From Dichotomicrobium sp046543175 (GTDB lineage Bacteria > Pseudomonadota > Alphaproteobacteria > Rhizobiales > Rhodomicrobiaceae): a stretch of 23,033 bases of DNA. Each line of letters starts with the position of its first letter. Positions within the stretch are counted from its first letter, which is position 1. The translations under genes and the position numbers were made by a program. The DNA is taken from positions 1 through 23,033 of the forward strand of contig JBKGZY010000016.1 of the NCBI GenBank assembly GCA_046543175.1. Reading direction: 5' to 3'. The notes below the pieces were generated by a model. It had not been told where the DNA came from, made no database searches, and saw only the letters and a program-made list of their open reading frames with translations. Below are positions 21,072 to 23,033 of this stretch, one piece after another.

Positions 21072-21095
21072 CACCTTTCATGCAACTTAAAGGTG
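21072..21095. promoter_or_regulatory. 24-bp inverted repeat upstream of the 76-aa gene (candidate operator)
   Basis: CACCTTT (21072-21078) and AAAGGTG (21089-21095) are exact complements around a 10-bp spacer. Arm and spacer lengths fit a dimeric DNA-binding regulator, and the place fits the promoter of the minus-strand gene starting at 21018. The regulator is unknown. The rest of the 223-bp gap to rpe shows nothing further. Confidence 0.45.
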
Positions 21096-21241
21096 TGGCT
21101 ATGTGAACTTGCTGTCTAAAGTTTAGCGGGGCGTGGCGGCGGATCGGCGACGGTATCGGCCCTCTCTGCGCTCGATCCACTGCCCACGCCCGGGGCGGAG
21201 ACCGGCCGTCATTGCCCCTCACGGCACCGCTGGAGACAGCT

Positions 21242-21940
21242 TCAGGCCGCCGCGCGCGCATCCTCGGCGGCCGCGCGGATGGCGCGGATATTCTCGCCGT
21301 AGACGCCCGGATTGTCGACCGACCCGCCCCCGAACACGCCGGAGCCGGCGACGAGCACGTCCGCCCCGGCGGCGGCGACCAGCGGCGCGGTCTCCGGTGT
21401 CACGCCGCCATCGACCTGGATATGGATGGGCCGGTCGCCGATCATCGCCCGCAGGCGCCGGATCTTCTCAAGCTGAGATCGAATGAATTTCTGCCCACCA
21501 AAGCCGGGGTTCACGGTCATCACGCAGACCAGATCGCACAGATCGAGCAGGTACTCCGCCGCCTCAACCGGCGTGCCGGGATTGAGCGCAAGGCCAGCCT
21601 TCGTGCCCGTCGCGCGGATCGCCTGAAGCGTGCGGTGGGTGTGCGGCCCGGCTTCCGGGTGCGCCGTTATGATGTCCGAACCGGCTTCTGCGAACGCGTC
21701 GATATACGGATCGACCGGCGCGATCATCAGGTGTACGTCCATCACGGTGGTGACATGCGGGCGGATCGCCTTCACCAGCGGCGGGCCGAAGGTGAGGTTG
21801 GGCACGAAATGCCCGTCCATGACATCGACATGCACCCAGTCGCAGCCCTGCGCTTGAATCGCGCGGATTTCCGCGCCGAAGTCGGCGAAGTCGGCCGACA
21901 GGATCGACGGTGCGATCTTGATGCCACGGTCAAAGCTCAT
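21242..21940 (-). CDS. rpe: Ribulose-phosphate 3-epimerase
   Basis: A 232-aa TIM-barrel enzyme interconverting ribulose-5-phosphate and xylulose-5-phosphate in the Calvin and pentose phosphate cycles. Motifs seen are KIAPSILSADF (8-18), VHVDVMDGHFVPNLTFGP (36-53, with metal ligands H37 and D39), DVHLMI (68-73, H70), MTVNPGFGGQKF (141-152), and QVDGGV (175-180, with D177 as catalytic and metal residue). The start at 21940 overlaps the cbbX stop (ATGA), so it is co-translated with cbbX and probably serves the Calvin cycle (often called cbbE in such operons). The frame is open upstream, but this is cbbX shadow. Confidence 0.97.
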   Translation of the reverse strand: MSFDRGIKIAPSILSADFADFGAEIRAIQAQGCDWVHVDVMDGHFVPNLTFGPPLVKAIRPHVTTVMDVHLMIAPVDPYIDAFAEAGSDIITAHPEAGPHTHRTLQAIRATGTKAGLALNPGTPVEAAEYLLDLCDLVCVMTVNPGFGGQKFIRSQLEKIRRLRAMIGDRPIHIQVDGGVTPETAPLVAAAGADVLVAGSGVFGGGSVDNPGVYGENIRAIRAAAEDARAAA

Positions 21941-22896
21941 TGCTGGTTCTCCGTTTGCGCGGGCCGGTCGGCATCCAGCCCGCCGCGGAACACCCGGCTC
22001 GCGCGGATGTCCGGCGCGTCGATGGCCGACAGATCGGCCGCGCTCAGCGGACCGCTCGCCGTCTCGAACAGCCGGTTCGCCTGGCGCAGCCGCGCGCGGT
22101 CCAGCGCATTGCGGATCGAGCGGGCATTGGCGAAATGCGGCTGCCCGCGCCTGAGCGCGATGTATTCGCAAAGCGCCGCCTCCGCGTCCGGCGTCAGCGC
22201 GTAATTCTGCGCGTCCAGCATCTTCTTCGCAATCCCGAACAACTCGTCATCCGTGTAATCCGGAAACTCGACGTGATGCGCGATCCGCGAGCGGAAACCG
22301 GGATTGGCGGAAAAGAACTTTTCCATCCGCTCGCCATAGCCCGCGAGGATCACGACCAGATCGTCGCGATTGTTCTCCATCACCTGAAGCAGGATTTCAA
22401 TGGCTTCCTGGCCGTAGTCGCGCTCGTTCTCCGGCCGGTAGAGGTAATAGGCCTCGTCGATGAACAGCACGCCGCCCATCGCCTTTTTCAGCACCTCTTT
22501 CGTCTTCGGCGCGGTGTGGCCGATATACTGGCCGACGAGATCGTCGCGCGTGACGGTGACGAGATGGCCCTTGCGGATATAGCCGAGCCGGTGCAGCAGG
22601 TCGGCCATCTTCATCGCCACGGTGGTCTTGCCGGTGCCGGGATTGCCGGTGAACGACATGTGCAGCGTCGGCGTTTCGTGCATCAGCCCCATGTCGCGGC
22701 GCGCGCGGTCCACCAGCAGCAGCGCGGCGGTTTCGCGGATGCGCTGCTTCACCGGGGCGAGACCGATCAATTCCTCGTCCAGTTCGCGCAGCACTTCGGC
22801 GACGCCGGAGCTTTCATATTCCGCGCGCAGATCGACGCTCCCGGGCGCGGCCCGCGTTTCGTATCCAACCGTGCCGTCAAGTGCACTGTCCTGCAT
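21937..22896 (-). CDS. cbbX: CbbX, red-type Rubisco activase
   Basis: A 319-aa AAA+ ATPase that removes inhibitory sugar phosphates from red-type (form IC) Rubisco by pulling on its large subunit. Seen are Walker A GNPGTGKT (84-91), the pore loop YIGHT (124-128), Walker B VLFIDEAYYL (143-152), and NPGFRSRI (198-205) with the arginine finger region. GGAGG at 22902-22906 precedes the chosen ATG; the upstream extension reads through a palindromic repeat. Its presence implies cbbL and cbbS genes of the red type upstream on this strand, outside the window. It is coupled to rpe by a four-base overlap. Confidence 0.97.
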   Translation of the reverse strand: MQDSALDGTVGYETRAAPGSVDLRAEYESSGVAEVLRELDEELIGLAPVKQRIRETAALLLVDRARRDMGLMHETPTLHMSFTGNPGTGKTTVAMKMADLLHRLGYIRKGHLVTVTRDDLVGQYIGHTAPKTKEVLKKAMGGVLFIDEAYYLYRPENERDYGQEAIEILLQVMENNRDDLVVILAGYGERMEKFFSANPGFRSRIAHHVEFPDYTDDELFGIAKKMLDAQNYALTPDAEAALCEYIALRRGQPHFANARSIRNALDRARLRQANRLFETASGPLSAADLSAIDAPDIRASRVFRGGLDADRPAQTENQQ

Positions 22897-22934
22897 CGCT
22901 GCCTCCTCGTCGCTCACTCGTCGGCGGCTTGCTG

Positions 22935-23009
22935 GTAGCCCGGGTGAAGCAAAGCTGAACCCGAGAATGATTGATAGCCCCGGATTGCGCTGCGCTCCAT
23001 CCGGGGCTA
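22935..23009. repeat. Palindromic repeat pair upstream of cbbX (GTAGCCCGG family)
   Basis: TAGCCCCGGAT (22975-22985) pairs exactly with ATCCGGGGCTA (22999-23009) around 13 bases rich in GCGCTGCGCTCC. A weaker related unit, GTAGCCCGGGT, lies at 22935-22945 and its complementary AACCCG at 22958-22963. This sequence type is a widespread dispersed repeat in proteobacterial genomes. It separates cbbX from whatever gene lies upstream and could be an RNA processing or stability element between cbbS and cbbX. Confidence 0.8.
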
Positions 23010-23033
23010 CATGCTGCACGCTGGCGATGGAGC

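Noticed and set aside
1..23033. CRISPR arrays.
   Set aside because: No regularly spaced direct repeats seen; the repeats present are palindromic and solitary.

Overview
The window looks like a chromosomal segment of a GC-rich alphaproteobacterium, probably of the Hyphomicrobiales. Four things suggest this: GC-rich third codon positions, palindromic intergenic repeats of types common in that order, an EcfG-like promoter (general stress response), and CbbX, the activase of red-type Rubisco. The gene content fits a facultative denitrifier or nitrate respirer that can fix CO2 by the Calvin cycle. This assignment is from memory of families; no database was searched.

Region 1 (1-6404) is the respiratory nitrate reductase locus: the 3' part of narG, then narH, narJ, narI and a parvulin-type PpiC gene, all on +. 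The normally contiguous narG-narH junction is opened by about 1.5 kb holding a DUF3179 gene on the opposite strand and nested palindromic repeats. Region 2 (6412-8845) is a nitric-oxide response module: nsrR-nnrU on the minus strand, divergent from nnrS, with a near-consensus NsrR operator between them.

Region 3 (9286-16265) is a membrane and signalling neighbourhood. It holds two unrecognised small membrane proteins (+), a coupled pair of an 81-aa membrane protein and an anchored TPR protein (-), a large sodium:solute symporter (-) with a downstream hairpin, a tRNA-Gln(CTG) (-), and a fused DnaQ-type exonuclease, CBS pair and DUF294 nucleotidyltransferase (+). Region 4 (16283-19458) has a doubtful small secreted protein, a membrane-anchored Clp-fold serine protease, a VOC-family ring-cleaving dioxygenase followed by a coupled but very short reading frame, and a glycine-zipper stress protein behind a candidate EcfG promoter.

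Region 5 (19459-21095) has a cobalamin riboswitch just upstream of a TTG-started, exported PCu(A)C-like protein that lacks the usual copper ligands. Then come a rhizobial-type repeat, an IS4-type transposase remnant, and a 76-aa unknown protein behind a 24-bp inverted repeat. Region 6 (21242-23033) is the end of a Calvin-cycle operon on the minus strand, cbbX-rpe, with palindromic repeats upstream.

The most unusual points are the B12 riboswitch paired with the ligand-less PCu(A)C-like protein, the split nar operon, and the nuclease-CBS-nucleotidyltransferase fusion divergent from the symporter.
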